Source: Seiridium cupressi (lineage: Eukaryota; Ascomycota; Sordariomycetes; Amphisphaeriales; Sporocadaceae). From it: a stretch of DNA of 64,000 bases. Positions within the stretch are counted from its first letter, which is position 1. Each line of letters opens with the position of its first letter. Both the position numbers and the translations under genes were made by a program. The notes below the pieces were generated by a model. It ran no database searches. It was given only the letters and a program-made list of their open reading frames with translations, and was not told the origin of the DNA. Location: contig JARVKI010000094.1 of assembly GCA_036674765.1 (NCBI GenBank), forward strand, positions 62,001 to 126,000, in the 5' to 3' direction. This document shows, piece after piece, positions 21,024 to 33,399 of this stretch.

Positions 21024-23049
21024 AACTGTCAAAACCTTCACAATATCTTAGATAGCTTTGTAGCTCTCGAGTGCAAGAAACAATATTCTGAGAAGACTAC
21101 CCGCCATTCTGCAGAGAATTTCAGCCCATATTCAAGAAGGTGTGCATGTATGAGGCTATGGGAGTTTGCACGGTCACTGACGATGTTTGTGTTGCGGAAT
21201 GAGTGTGTTCAGTGCGGATGAGTGTACCTAAGACTACCTGCCTGGGAATATCTCCCAATCTCTTTATAAAGCCTTAGTTGACCCTAAGCTAAGCTTGCCA
21301 TTCTTTTTACCGCTGCTATTTCCTACAAGTGGCGATAGAGTCATTGTAACCCTGGGACATCCGGCTGGTGAAGAAAGATGACCGCAGTTGGAATGATCAA
21401 ATTGGGAGGAGCAATTTACACTGCATCTTCCTCTGGTCGGTTGTGATCGAGGCTCTATGTGCCAGCGAATGTACCATTTAAGTTTGGCAGACGTGTCAAT
21501 AGCCCCTGAATCAGCTACTCCTTTGTTCTTACGTTTACCCCTCTGTTCGAGCCATGCTGGGGTGCAGAGATCTACCGACCCCATTCTAGCATCAGCAGAG
21601 GTGGCTGTAGGCCTCTTCCTGGCAGGGCTGTTGAGCACGCAGGGAGATATTGAGTTCTACATGTCTGGGGGCTAACTGAGTTGTGTGACATATCAACCAA
21701 CATTATTTACTGTTAAGAAAACAAACGTATCGCTCTAGCGTAACGAGGGACACCTACCTCAGTAGTACATGCGAATCGCCAATCGGAAACGTTTGAGGTA
21801 TGTTGGTTTCTGCAGCGATAAAATGAGGAAGAGGACGAGATAAGACGTGGCGGATGCTCCTCTCTCATGTCCTCGGAATATCCTGACTCGACCAGATCGT
21901 CCAAGCAATCTAGCCCGCCTCCATCATCATCATCATCATCATCATCATGGCAGATATGCGGGGTTACAAATTTCTGTTCCATCCGCAGCCGTCGAGGAGT
22001 TTCACCAGAAATTGGTCCTATCATGATGTTCAGATGATACCCACGGCGACGATTGTGAATGCGACATTCCGCCAGCAAATGTCAAACGGATAGCTAAATA
22101 CGGGAATGAAAAATTGAAAAGGACGGCATTCAAAGAGCGGTTGAATAAAACCAACTTCTTTTTTATCCTTCCCCCCTCTTTCCTAAGATATCCTGCTGAA
22201 TCTCTGCCTTAGTCGTCATGCCTCCTTGATAACTGCGATTATCGTATAATTTCTGTTGTTATCACCAAGCTGCGTGTAAGCTAACTCCATGGTGATGTCG
22301 ATATATGTTGATCGTTGTTGGATTCATGACTCTTTAAGCCCATTGCTGTCCCACCAGGCGTCTCCAGAGCAAGCTGCATGCTTGACAATTCATTATTACT
22401 CGACCTCTTTTTGCACCAAGAACCAAAGAATTGGAGAAAGTAGGTTTTGATTGGAGTTTGGAGGTTGAGGCCGAGCCACAGAACGAGTGCTACCAACGAA
22501 TCCGTTAGTATCAAGAAACGAGGAGTGTTTCATTCTTAGACAAAATATTGAAAAGAAAAAAGCAGCGTCCAGAAATAAAGACTTCCCTATGAATAATTCC
22601 ACATTACATCAATGGAGGGACTGTGGGATATATAAGTATTGCTCCATCTCACAGAGTGTAAGTGCACCTCTGCGAACCATATGCAACCAGCCGGATCATC
22701 AATCCAAGTTTCCCGATGACTGCCATTATGTCGATGCCCGGCAATTTCTACATTTCCTTTGGGCGATGAATGAAACAGTGACCCTAGCAAACGTGAAAAC
22801 TTTTGCAAAAGGTTCCGAGAAACTGCTAAAGAAGTGATTCAAATATGAAGATATAAAACTTCTCCACCATGTATTGGTGGCACAAGCACCACCATAAGCA
22901 GTATGCAGTAGTGCCAGGCTGACTTCCTTCTAAATCACGGATCGACATGCTCTCACTGCCCTCACTTCCAAGCTTTGAGCTTTGACCAGATGTCTGGCTG
23001 ATGTGTAATAACGACAGCATCACAGAATCGTCTCGTATTGTATCGCTTA
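21024..23049. other. Gene-poor stretch of 2 kb with a microsatellite
   Basis: No convincing gene. A minus-strand frame at 21,638-21,264 (124 codons) and a plus-strand frame at 22,487-22,837 are open but match nothing known to me. A trinucleotide repeat sits at 21,922-21,948. Confidence 0.5.
21922..21948. repeat. (CAT)9 microsatellite
   Basis: Nine perfect CAT units. Read on the minus strand they give a run of Asp in an otherwise unsupported open frame. Confidence 0.95.
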
Positions 23050-23889
23050 TCAGGGCCCTTTCGTCAAGGACACTAGCTCAGGCAGGCGTCTACCTACGAA
23101 CTCATCTCCGACATTGAACGTCATCTCCTCGATGTTTGCGCGCATGCCACATTTTTCATACAGCCTTCTGCCTGCCGGCGTTCCCTCCACGGCCGCCTGC
23201 GAAGTCGAATTATTAGCTGGTTCGAACCGCCCGCGGCAGTACACTTTCGACGCCGCATGGGTATATTGAGCAGGTACGGGATGCATCAGGACTTTCACCT
23301 ACCTGAATCCCATGGTTCTCGGCGGTTTTCAAACCCCACTGCACGAGAGCCGTGCCCGCACCCAAATGCTGATAATCCAGATGGACCGCCAGTAACTTCA
23401 GTACTATATCCAAGCGATCAGAGACATACGATTGGCAAATTTGTCTCTATTCTCTTACTCACCGCACACTCCTTTACCAGTGGACTCCTTGATACCCTGG
23501 CTCCTTAGTATCACGTAGGAATTCCATAGTCGAGCCATAAACTCGCGATCACCTTTGGCCGGCCAGACTTGGTCGGCGTTCTCTACCTCGACGAGGTCGG
23601 ATGGCGGCAGCCCCTTCATGAGCGTCCATATGCCAACTCCAAGGATGTGTTCCTCATCTCTCAGGCCCCTTTGAGTTACTGCCTTCAGGAACACGGAGTT
23701 TTTGGCGCTCTGTTCCCATAACAGCAGGCGCTTGGAGCCCTGTGCTTGACCTGACGGTGTGTCATGGTCTGGGAAGTATATATCTATAAATGGCGCATCA
23801 TGTCCGAAGGACTGACACAGAATCCGGAAACATGTGGGTATATCCTCATCAGGAACTAGAGAAACGTCTACTTTAACAGTGGATGACAT
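23050..23889 (-). CDS. GNAT-family N-acetyltransferase
   Basis: Exons 23889-23463, 23403-23303 and 23196-23050 join to 224 residues. The fold markers are an N-terminal FRILCQSFG helix, a strand with LGVGIWTLMKG, then LKLLAVHLDYQHLGAGTALVQWGLKTAENHGIQ, which is the acetyl-CoA binding motif A (Q-x-x-G-x-G/A), and VEGTPAGRRLYEKCGM as motif B. All junctions keep phase and rebuild the motifs. Such fungal proteins acetylate small molecules or amines; the substrate is unknown. No neighbouring pathway genes help. Confidence 0.85.
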
Positions 23890-24105
23890 CGTGACAGATT
23901 ATTGTTTGCAGGAGTTGCTGTCCATCTGGCTATCTGGTGACGGACAGACCTGAATGGCGTGCGGATAGAAGGTTTGCGTCTTGAAAGTGGGGCAATGATG
24001 CAGTTTACATGGGAACAGTCAGCAGCCCATTCCCAATATTAGAGCCACCTTATGGGTTACTATTGTGCTACCTACTTACGCATGGCCCACACTTGTCCTA
24101 GAGTT

Positions 24106-25049
24106 TTAGGTCTCCTTAGCGACAAAGTCTCTCAAGGACTCGTAGTCAACTCCCAGGCACGAATGTAAACTTTCACGAAGCTTCTTGCTTAAAAGCTCGG
24201 CCTCAATGTGCCAGCTTTTATCCTCCCGTCCCTCAGTAATGTTCTCGACAATAGCATGAATTTCACCAGGCTCGATGGTCTCACCATTGCGGCACTTCTC
24301 CGGAAGCTTTCCAATGACCTTGGCGAGATCGTCCGCCACTGGCTGGTAGAAGCCAGTGTCCCAGTGGACGAGACAAATAGTGTATGTATCATGCGGAACG
24401 TGTTTTCCCTCATAAGCTTCGCGGAGGAGCCAGTGCCGATTGAAATATTGGAATATCCTGTTGATTAGCCTCGCAGATTTGGTGAATCGCTGCCATTCTT
24501 CTATATAAAACTTGAGTAGAGCTCCGCTTTGATAGGACCTGGACGTGTTCGCTAGTTGCTGTGTGTATCTTTCGAGACAGGTATTAAGACGAAGATATAG
24601 ATCCTCGCCCAATGTGTAAGAACTTATATGACCACTTGCTTTGGGATTGGAACCTTTGCCGGACTTCGAAAAAACTAATCAACGTGTTATTGACTCCACA
24701 GAGCAGATAAAATCATCACTTGAACTTGCCTTTTCCCGTCGTGGTGTAGTTGAAAATTGCCCTATTATGATGTCAGATGACCGGAAGACTGGCTGTGCAG
24801 ATGGCACAGAGATATGCACTACTCACGCGTAGAGCCCACTGTAGGATTGGACATCTAGAGCAGTTCCGGGGTCAGCCAGAATACGGTGGATTCCCGATTC
24901 AAGATAGCCCCAGCTAGGTGCATGAGATTAGCACATGAAGTCTGTGTCAGTCGAGCTTAAGGGGCTTACGTTGCGTCGTGATCGCTGCTGTCGGGAAGCC
25001 GGGGCATCTGCACCCTACCATCCGGTCTCTCATCTCCTATCGACTCCAT
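24106..25049 (-). CDS. N-terminal-only cullin (truncated cullin paralogue)
   Basis: Exons 25049-24970, 24913-24827, 24761-24730 and 24674-24106 join in phase to 255 residues. Cullin N-terminal repeats are clear: MPRLPDS, TWGYLESGIHRILADPGTAL, SYSGLYAAIFNYTTTGK, SSYTLGEDLYLRLNTCLERY, LLKFYIEEWQRF and RIFQYFNRHWLLRE. A canonical cullin is ~750-850 residues; this one stops at TAA after FVAKET and lacks the cullin-homology domain that binds Rbx1 and the neddylated winged helix. Intron 3 uses GCAAGT, a GC-AG donor, needed to keep phase. The adaptor-binding (Skp1/F-box side) surface is in the part retained, so it might bind adaptors without ubiquitin-ligase activity; it could also be a decaying copy, though no stop or frameshift is seen. 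Confidence 0.8.
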
Positions 25050-26212
25050 GGTAACCGTCTGGATTACTGCAATATGTCGATAGTGAGGGAGAGGACATCA
25101 GGTTCATGTAGCCGGTAGAGTTTTGGCCGAAGATTGAGAGAGAGAATGGGAGAGACTGAGCCAAGAGCCCAGGCAGCCATGGCGTTGAAATACCCAGTGC
25201 TTGGATGCCCCGCAATTGCAGCCTATCGTTTCCAACAACAGTCAACCGCCAACAGCCAACCGCATGGGCCATCAAAGCGGCCGAGTATTACACAGCCTCA
25301 ATCTTGGATGAAGACAAATAATCCTAATCCGAAAGAAACGCCTGAATTCTCTCAGATAACTCACCTGAACCGCCTTTTGTGGATGCCTCCACATTCCTGG
25401 AGTACATAACGCGTAAACTCTACGGTATGACCAAGAGCCTTTTTATATCAACGTTAAAGAAGAGCAATTACCTTCCTGTTGGATTGTTTCGTCAGTTGAT
25501 GAGAACCCATGTGGTCTGTGCCTTCTCGGCTAGATAGACCACACGGCCGGGAGCTGGAGCTCCTCTCCTCCTCCCTCTTCACCACTACTCAATACACATA
25601 CGTTCCCCCATGCTGAGTGCCCATCAGCTGTGTTAATCATTGGAATAACTTTGTAGTATAGGGGCTGGAACGGTGCTCGGTGCTTAAAGAAAAGGTGGAC
25701 TAGAAAGAAGGAGGATAAAAAGAAACGGACAAAGGATAGAGAAATGGTGGTGGTGGTTGGTCTTCTAGTCTCTAGGCAATACCCTTATTATAGCCTATCT
25801 GGCTTTGGCGCTCCTGTGGGACGCTATGTGGACATACACTACAAGGATTTCCCCAAATGCAACAGCTGTCGCAAATACAATGTTGAAAGGGCAGCTGAAG
25901 TATTCAGAATCATTTGTCGGAGTTGCTTGCAACGACCAAATCAGTCTCCCATCATCCCTATTAGCACAGATTGTTGGCAAGTTATAAAGAGTCGAGGCTT
26001 CCCTAAAATGATATTTGCTCTTGCGCTTGGGAACTAGATGTAACATGTATTATTATCCAGCATACTCAATAATTTTATGATACCAAATCTGTGATCTCAC
26101 GGTACATAAGACAATCTAAGACTATTATACGATGATACTTGAATACGGCAGCCGGCCATCGCCACATCTGATCCCAAGATGGCCTGTCTGGTGCTTACAG
26201 ACATGATGTACT
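25050..26212. other. Intergenic, nothing recognised
   Basis: Contains the promoter of the cullin-like gene. Overlapping frames at 25,744-26,046 on both strands are not convincing. A GA-rich tract lies at 25,690-25,740. Confidence 0.5.
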
Positions 26213-27063
26213 TTATATAACTAATACACCTGATAAAAGCCCACTATAAGCATTTGTGGGATTGGTTTTGTTCTTCAAAAAACAATTAGCCGAGTCGTGA
26301 GCCCGATACTGGGTCATATTGGACCCAAACACCAACGCGACGCAGATGTCGCTGCCCCAGACTGTATTGTATCCAGCGCATGCCGTTAGGCAGTCGTGCA
26401 ACGAATATGCAATGATGCCAAACATGTCGCCCGCCAGGCGGTCCGTTCCGCATGTGATTTGGAATTGCCATTGCCTGGTATTGGTGCCGACAGAAACCGA
26501 TTGAGTTGAATCGTCGATATCCGGGCATCCAGTGGAAATCAAAACACTAGTAGGCGCCGAGTAATAGCTAGAGCTCGAGATTGTTGTCGATGTTTGGCTC
26601 CTTGTCTGTGGTATGGTCGGGGATGGCGTCACTTGTGATGTTGAGGACGAAGCACTGGTGGCGGCTGCAGAGCCTTCCCTAAACGTGCAATATGTTAGCT
26701 GTGCCGACCCTTTTCAAACTATGTACCCAATCGACTAAGATCCATAGCAGATTTAGCTGTTGTGGTGAATACATGCGAACCTTACCTTTGTGCCGTCGCT
26801 ACAGCTAGCGAGGCACCAACGCCACCGCCAACACTGGCAGCGATTACTACAGCAGCCAGGAGAACCAAAACCCAGAATGTTGACTTTGGCATACCCCATA
26901 TCTTCGAGGGAGACTGTGGTTCTCGACTCGTCTTAATTGTTTGTTCATAGTTGAATGGCTGCAAATGAGGGACGTATATGGCTTCTGGCTGAGGGCTATC
27001 CTTATGGTTAACCTCTTTCTGCGGCGAGGGTACGGCCTCAGGTGCGTCATAGGAATAATTCAT
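26213..27063 (-). CDS. Single-pass membrane protein with apple/PAN-like ectodomain
   Basis: Exons 27063-26786 and 26678-26213 give 247 residues. Residues 1-~60 are a Pro/Lys/Glu-rich cytosolic tail, ~63-90 a single hydrophobic helix (VLVLLAAVVIAASVGGGVGASLA), ~95-135 a Ser/Thr-rich stalk and the rest a six-Cys domain with HDCLTACAGYN, DICVAL and ANCFLKN, the spacing of fungal apple-like modules. It has no signal peptide, so a signal-anchor orientation with the C-terminus outside is inferred. Such proteins are common cell-surface proteins of unknown function in Pezizomycotina. Confidence 0.7.
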
Positions 27064-28700
27064 TATTGTGCGCGACGTTATAAAAAAGTAGACCTAAAGA
27101 AACAGCGTTAAGAATACAGATGAGAGCGGGGTCGTACCTCACAAAATTAGCTGTCTATAAATATACCTAGCTGCAGGGTTATTGGCATTGGGGGCCTATT
27201 TATATGCAGTACGCATAGGGCTGATCATTCAGCTAAACCAGGGGGACAACAAATGAGCCGACAGGATAGACGCCGCACATGCGCGTTTGTAGGACCGACA
27301 TGCATGCCTTTCCGGCGCAGCACGGCTCTTCGGCAAACAAACAAACCAGCTACTCCAGGCTCTGACACCCCCCAAGGATTTCCAAGTCCAACTCGCCTTT
27401 ATTTCGAATAGAGTACGCAAATCCGCACTTTTCGATAAGTCTCCTCTTGTCGTGATTGCTGTCAGATTTTTGGAGGACTGCCTGGACGCAGGTTTAATAC
27501 TGCACTAAGTGCGTTTCCAATAGAGCCCACGCTTGATTACATATAAATCTTGACTACTTCATCTACGCTGTCCACTTTGCGGGAGGAAATCTTGGACACC
27601 GTCGATGCCATTCCATTCCGTGCTTGTCCAGCCTGCGCAACTCTGCACTGCTTACACGAGGCTTGATCCTCTTTGCACAGACATGTGCGAGGTCGTGGTC
27701 GTGGTCGAGACATAGACTAGGTGTCGTCAAGAAGGTTAGCAACCAAGTGAAGCCAGCGCTGACCGTGGTATCTCTCATAGTTTCCTTTCCCTGCGACCAC
27801 TTCTGAACGCAAGGGTTGAGATGCAGCTTTTGTTGACGGAATAATCCGCCAGTTTGTTGACCAACATAGGAAGTATGGACTTGAACTGGTCCGCGCCCCA
27901 AAAGTAGTCACCTGTAACGTTGGCAAATCATTTGAATTTGGCTGCACCTGATCAGTACTCATGATAGAGTGATGCGCCATAAGCTGATACCGCATTATAG
28001 GTTGGCCATTCTTATGAGCTCCATCGACGCAGTTCTAATTGGTGGAGACAAATCGTAACCCGGTTCCCTAGGGGGAAATAAAAAAATTGTCATCCTTATC
28101 CGTAGAGTGCCTTTGAACTGCTTTCGTTTGAGCTCTGGGGACTCTTTCTACCAAAGAGTGGCTCGTCTCGTCCAGCATAACCCGTCAGAGTGTGCATGAC
28201 CGTCGAATTAGGCTCTTGCGTGTCATATGGGGAAATGTGATCATAGTATTAAATTGGTCAAAACTCTAATCCCATTGAAGGCGCATGGCTCTTGGTTGGT
28301 CTCGGCACTAATACTTTCCTTGTAGTAGTATCACATTATCGTATGGTCGTTCTGTCTTGGAGTAGTTAGCTGAATTGATTTAAGCATTTATATTCAAGGT
28401 GAAGTTTGAAGGCCACCGGAAAGCGGCAGACTACATAGAGTCATGACGAACTGTTGTTGCCAATGCGATAAACCTTCATACGAGGTGAAGGTCATACTTA
28501 ATCGATTCTATGCGCAGGGATAATACTGATCCTGAGAACTACAATAAGGACTATCTATATCAAAGGTTAATTAAGGATAACTCGCGCTTTCCTCTAAACT
28601 TGGATCTGTTATTCTAAAGCCTGCCATACATGATAACTATGGCCGCCTAGCACACAACCGTCCCGTTAAGTTCGCGGTAACAAGAATCTTTAACATCTCA
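27064..28700. other. Intergenic, 1.6 kb, nothing recognised
   Basis: Short frames (27,229-27,420 minus, 27,563-27,995) show no family features and contain no splice-joined extension that I could find. Confidence 0.5.
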
Positions 28701-29010
28701 AGCTAGTGAATTCAGTCTTTTCACAAGCACTTCTGAACCACCTTTCACTGCCAGCTCAGAAATTGTTTCCTTGCTTCCCGCCCACTCACTACTTCATCCC
28801 ATCACCACTCGTCGCCTTTCCCGCACGGCTACTTCTCTTCTCAACCACAAGTTCGACGACAGCTTGACTCATCTCTATTTCACCATCCGTTCCAACACAC
28901 TTCATTCCAAAAGATCATCCTTTTGATCATCAACCCTGCGCAACTTCAAACGGCCGCTCTTCAGTGAAAACGACATCATGAAAGCCCACTACCTTACAAT
29001 CTCATCTACC
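28701..29010 (+). promoter_or_regulatory. Pyrimidine-rich promoter/leader of the nuclear protein gene
   Basis: Strong CT-richness with repeated TCACCAC, CTTCTC and TTCATCCC words directly before the start codon, typical of well-expressed filamentous fungal genes. Exact start of transcription is unknown. Confidence 0.4.
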
Positions 29011-29883
29011 ATGGCCGACACCAAGAAGACTGGCAAGGGCGCCACCGTCGTTGGCAAGCTAGGTGATTTGACACCTAACGACCTCCGCCTTGTCGCCATT
29101 GCTTGGAACTGCCTCACAGATCCCAAGGTAAGTCCGCCCGGTATAGCCCCAACTTTCCGCCTCCGTCTGCCACTTTCATACCCACACATCCCATTTCTTG
29201 TCACCACATACTTCATCTCAGCAATGTCTTGATGATTATTATCAACTACCCCGCTCGCGCTGGGCACCCATCTTGCATGATTGGGTCATTTCGGGAGTGC
29301 TAACATTATCACCATTCAGATCGACATGGACAAGTTCACCACTGCGGCTGGCTATACCAGCGCGCAGTCGGCTCGTGTCTGCTGGAACACTGTCCGTCGC
29401 AAGCTCGAAGGCTATTTCGCTAGCTTGAGCAACGGCCAGTCTGGCACGCCCACCGCAGCCCCGAAGGCCCGAGGTGGTGTCAAGCGCAAGAAGGCCGCTG
29501 TCGAAGAGTCTGACAACAGCACCCCGGCCCCCAAGAAGCGCAAGACCCCCGCCAAGGCAACGGCCATCATCAAGACCAAGGTCGATGAGCATCACGACGT
29601 TGCCGAAGAGGAAGGCACTGACGAGCATTCGCTGAAGGGAACGGCTATTAAGGGTGTTCGTGCCAATGAGGATCACATCGACGAGGACAAGATCATTGTC
29701 AAGGATGAGGCAACCAGCGACACCAAGTTTGCCGTGGCCGCCCCCAAGATGGCTGCTGACGACGAGCCCACTGCTGAGCAGCGGATCTTGGAGGACGACA
29801 ATGCTGCTGGCAAGAACGACGAGACTGCACAGGTCGTCGCCCCATCCGCCGAGCTTTCCAGCCTTGCTGTAGACGAGGCATAA
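29011..29883 (+). CDS. Lys-rich nuclear protein with N-terminal helical (Myb/HTH-like) segment
   Basis: Exons 29011-29127 and 29320-29883 give 226 residues. I start at MADTKKTGK; an in-frame Met at 28,978 would add 11 residues. The first ~80 residues (LTPNDLRLVAIAWNCL, then DKFTTAAGYTSAQSARVCWNTVRRKL) form a short helical domain that recurs in many Pezizomycotina proteins and resembles a Myb/SANT-like helix bundle. It is followed by basic stretches GGVKRKKAA and PKKRKTPAK that look like nuclear localisation signals, and by an acidic Ala/Glu/Asp tail. Probably a chromatin or DNA-associated protein; no specific function known. Confidence 0.75.
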
Positions 29884-31355
29884 ACATCGCCATTCAGTTT
29901 GCCTCCTAGATTATGTGCGTTGGTGCACCTACAGAACGTGGACGCATCCGTCTATGTATTGCAATGATGCAAAGATGCACAAAAAAGGATCATAGATAGA
30001 GATTTGCACCATAGCTAAATACCATCACCATGTGAAGAAAAATACTCTGCATAGCATCATTAGGCGGTTCCTTGTGCCTTTCATCCTCCCCCCCCCCCCC
30101 CCTTTTTTTTTCATGTTTTCTTTTCTCTTTTTTTCTTTTTACTATTTTTTTCTATAACCTTCCTTCTTATCCCCAGTTGAGCAGATATTGCCTATGTATT
30201 TCTAGCGGTTCCCTTATTTTGTTGTTAGCGGATCTGTAGCAGGTGTTTGCTTTTTGGGTTGAACAAGCTTGACTTTGACAAAACCCAGGGAGAAAGGAAA
30301 AGATAACGTTCTGCCGTTTTACCCTGCTGGACCCTATGCAAAGAGGGAAGTTTGGAAGGCGCCGATGTCACCCAGTTGTTGTTGAACTGTGAAGAGCTTG
30401 CCTAGCCTCATGCTGGGTGTAACATCGTCTTGGTACCATCGGCCTGCGTAGTATCGGAGGAGTCAAAGGTTTACTATTTGGAAATTTTAAAATAAATGTT
30501 AATCTCAGCTATAATTATCTCATAATCTATATGTTATTAGTAAGTTGTATGTGTAAATTTGGGATGGGATAGGGCCGTAAAAGCTAAACTTTATGTGGTT
30601 TCGTTATAACCCTTACCTAAACGGAAGTAATGTAGCAATTTCCATTAATCAGCCGACCATCTCGCTTAAACCCTTTGGCACCATATCTGATCGTTACACT
30701 GCATTTCAGCCTATTGCAAGCCCGAAGAAATGCAATCGTTCAAAGCGAGAGCTCTGTCAACATGGTCATGATGCCGCAAGAGGCTTGGACGCTGTCAAGT
30801 ATCCCTGTGCAACTGGAACGGGATGGGGCCGAGTCGCATTTGGCTTGCATGGTCTGTGCTCTCTCTACTGCGGAACCGCTTGGTGCATCTCGATAAGATT
30901 CGCGAACTGCAGGATCATCACTGACAACATGGACACGTCTAATTACCTAAGGGCCCCTTGTTCCTGTTCCGGCCAAGCTCCAATTCTCGCTATGACGACG
31001 ATGCCGGACAGTGGGCCCGAACCTCAAAGTCAATTGACTAAGGCCCGCCTTGTCACAAGGTTGTGTGCCACGGGTTTTTACTGGCGGCTGAGTAACAACC
31101 ACGAATGACATCATCATGCCGCGTTAGCAGCTCCCGGCTTCTTGTGCCTTGAGCAAGCTCCAGCGCGAGCACCGAGATAACGGACCTCCCGGATATCTTG
31201 GAAGCCATCCTATTTTTTATATTTCTTCTGTCCGGTGGTAACGTCCTTGATGGTGTGCTGGTCTTGTTTCTCTTTCTCACGCCAATTGATCTGTTCCCAC
31301 CCAGATACCTCTTTCACTCACGGCTCACCCGACAATCTCCTCTCCATCAACAACC
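29884..31355. other. Intergenic, 1.5 kb, with homopolymer tract
   Basis: Holds a C/T homopolymer tract near 30,085-30,170 and no convincing gene. A 171-codon frame at 30,593-31,108 matches nothing I know. Confidence 0.5.
30087..30174. repeat. Poly-C/poly-T low-complexity tract
   Basis: About 16 C followed by 9 T and then a long T-rich stretch. Probably length-variable; also a place where assembly may be unsure. Confidence 0.9.
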
Positions 31356-32394
31356 ATGTCTACAAAATCGAAAAGTGGCACCCCTGCGCAGGGAATTGAG
31401 CTGTTCTCGCCCACATACTTCGCTGCTTGCACACTGGGTGGCATCATTGGTAGGTGGTCGCACGCGCGAGGCAACACTGAAGCCTATCTAACTGTACTCC
31501 AACAGCTTGCGGTCCTACCCATGCCTCGGTTACGCCTCTCGATCTCGTCAAGTGCCGGCGCCAAGTCGATTCCTCGTTATACAAGTCGAACATCGAAGCA
31601 TGGAAGAAGATCTACAAGGGTGAGGGGCTGAGGGGCGTGTTCACAGGCTGGTCGCCTACGTTCCTGGGCTATGCGTTTCAGGGTGCAGGAAAGTACGGCT
31701 TCTACGAGGTCTTCAAGTACTACTATGGAGAGAAGCTGTTTCCCAACGCCCCAAAGACTATCGTCTACCTCGGCGCTTCTGCTTCTGCCGAGTTCCTTGC
31801 CGACATTGCCCTCTGCCCGTTAGAGTCGATCAAGGTGCGCATGCAGACTACGATCCCGCCGTACGCCAAGACCCTGCGGGAAGGCTATAGCAAAGTAGCT
31901 CAGAAGGAGGGTGTTGCCGGTCTCTACAAGGGCTTGTACCCGCTGTGGGCGCGACAGATTCCATACACCATGGTCAAGTTCGCGAGCTTCGAGAAGGCGG
32001 TCGAGATGATCTACAAGCAGATGGGCAAGCCGAAGGAGTCCTACAACGCACTTCAGCAGACTGGTGTCTCGTTCTTGGGTGGATACATCGCCGGTGTTGG
32101 CTGCGCGGTCGTGTCACACCCGGCTGACGTCATGGTCAGCAAACTGAATGCTGACCGCAAGCCGGGAGAGGGTGCTGTGACCGCTGTTGGTAGGATATAC
32201 AAGAACATTGGTTTCAATGGGCTGTGGAACGGGCTTCCAGTTCGTATCTTCATGATTGGTACTCTGACGGCCTTCCAGTGGTTGATTTATGATTCCTTCA
32301 AGGTGTACTGTGGGGTGAGTAAATTGCTACATTTTTTGCTTGTAGCAACTTTTGCTAATGTTTTACCCAGCTTCCGACTACAGGTGGTCACTAG
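31356..32394 (+). CDS. mir1: Mitochondrial phosphate carrier (Mir1 type)
   Basis: Exons 31356-31449, 31506-32314 and 32371-32394 give 308 residues. Three carrier repeats are visible, each with the P-x-D/E-x-x-[KR] signature: [22 protein letters not shown] and [11 protein letters not shown]. The end LPTTGGH is characteristic of fungal Mir1 and is supplied by a 7-codon last exon. The protein imports phosphate with protons across the inner membrane for ATP synthesis. Splice phases (1 and 0) fit exactly. The promoter region is CT-rich. Confidence 0.93.
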
Positions 32395-33029
32395 TCCCTA
32401 GACGATTGGTAGAGTATAAGACAGGAGTTAGGGCTCTCCATTCGGCGTTCGGGATTCGAGTAATGATAGGCCTAATGACGAAGATATATAATAAAAAGAT
32501 TTATAAAGCTTTGCTCTACATAGTGTGAGAACGTCCATTATTCCTAGCCAAATCATTTTGCCAATGAATCTCGACAAGCTAAACCCATACCATCATTGAG
32601 CAACCAATCCATAAGGCTCTGACATGCGACTTTCCTCTCTAATTTAAAGGCTGACGTCGTACACCATAAGTGATGGTGTTGGATACGTCACTTCGAACAG
32701 AAGTTTCAGAAAGTTGCCGAGTGCCGGCCGTTCCAGACTACCACCAAGTATTTCTGTGGCGTCACACATACGACCAACCTTATCCAAAGCTCAAGCACAT
32801 CCTCAACATCATAGAACGTACTATTGTAATCATGCGTGTTGACGGTATCTCTTTCAAGTATCTCTAGCAACACCTGCTGGGCGAACTCCTGGATCATTGG
32901 TATACGTAAAAGCTACTTGGGTCGCGTAGTCATCGATGGTGGAATCGTGTCCCCTTACCGCAAGAGCAGATTGATCCTGGAAGCATGGCTAGTCAGCCAG
33001 ACGAGACACGGTCGACATATTACCTGTAG
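32395..33029. other. Intergenic, nothing firm
   Basis: A minus-strand frame at 32,897-32,706 and a plus frame at 32,670-32,867 overlap one another. Neither is recognisable. Confidence 0.45.
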
Positions 33030-33399
33030 ATCGATCTAAGGACTTGGCCTCCTTGGCAAGCAAGGAAAATAACAAACCTAAGTCGAATCTAAAACCGAAG
33101 ATAAAATGGCACCGGCTATATGGCATTAAGTGTGTATTACCTGTATGATTGACCAATGTAGAAGAGAGCTGAGGAAGTCGGAAAAGCCTGAGATTTGTGG
33201 AATATGTAGTCAAGGGTTCGCTTGGGAGAGGGACCCGAGAAGACATTTCAAGAAGCACGAGCGGGATCAAGCGATGCTTTTCGGTTCTCCTGTCGACAGA
33301 TTCAGTTGTCCATATCCAAGCTGCACGGGAGCTAGAAACGCGTTTGTCAGGCAACACTATTTTAAAAATCATCTTAGAAACAAACACGGGCATCCTTGA
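33030..33399 (+). pseudogene. C2H2 zinc-finger protein fragment
   Basis: 33,172-33,399 encodes two zinc fingers: ICGICSQGFAWERDPRRHFKKH and a second with CPYPSC...QHYFKNHLRNKH, then stops. Upstream, 33,030-33,129 is open in a compatible phase (SKENNKPKSNLKPKIKWHRLYGI), but joining needs a GTGTGT...TGTAG intron of only 32 bases, shorter than any other here. No start codon or further exons could be placed. Either a broken copy or the 3' end of a gene with an unusual intron. Such fingers bind DNA in fungal regulators. Confidence 0.4.

Noticed and set aside
21713..22078. Minus-strand 121-codon frame with a poly-Asp run
   Set aside because: The Asp run is the (CAT)9 microsatellite read backwards; no signal, domain or splice support.
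30593..31108. 171-codon plus-strand frame
   Set aside because: No recognisable motif, no promoter-like leader and biased to Cys/Ser without pattern; not supported as a gene.
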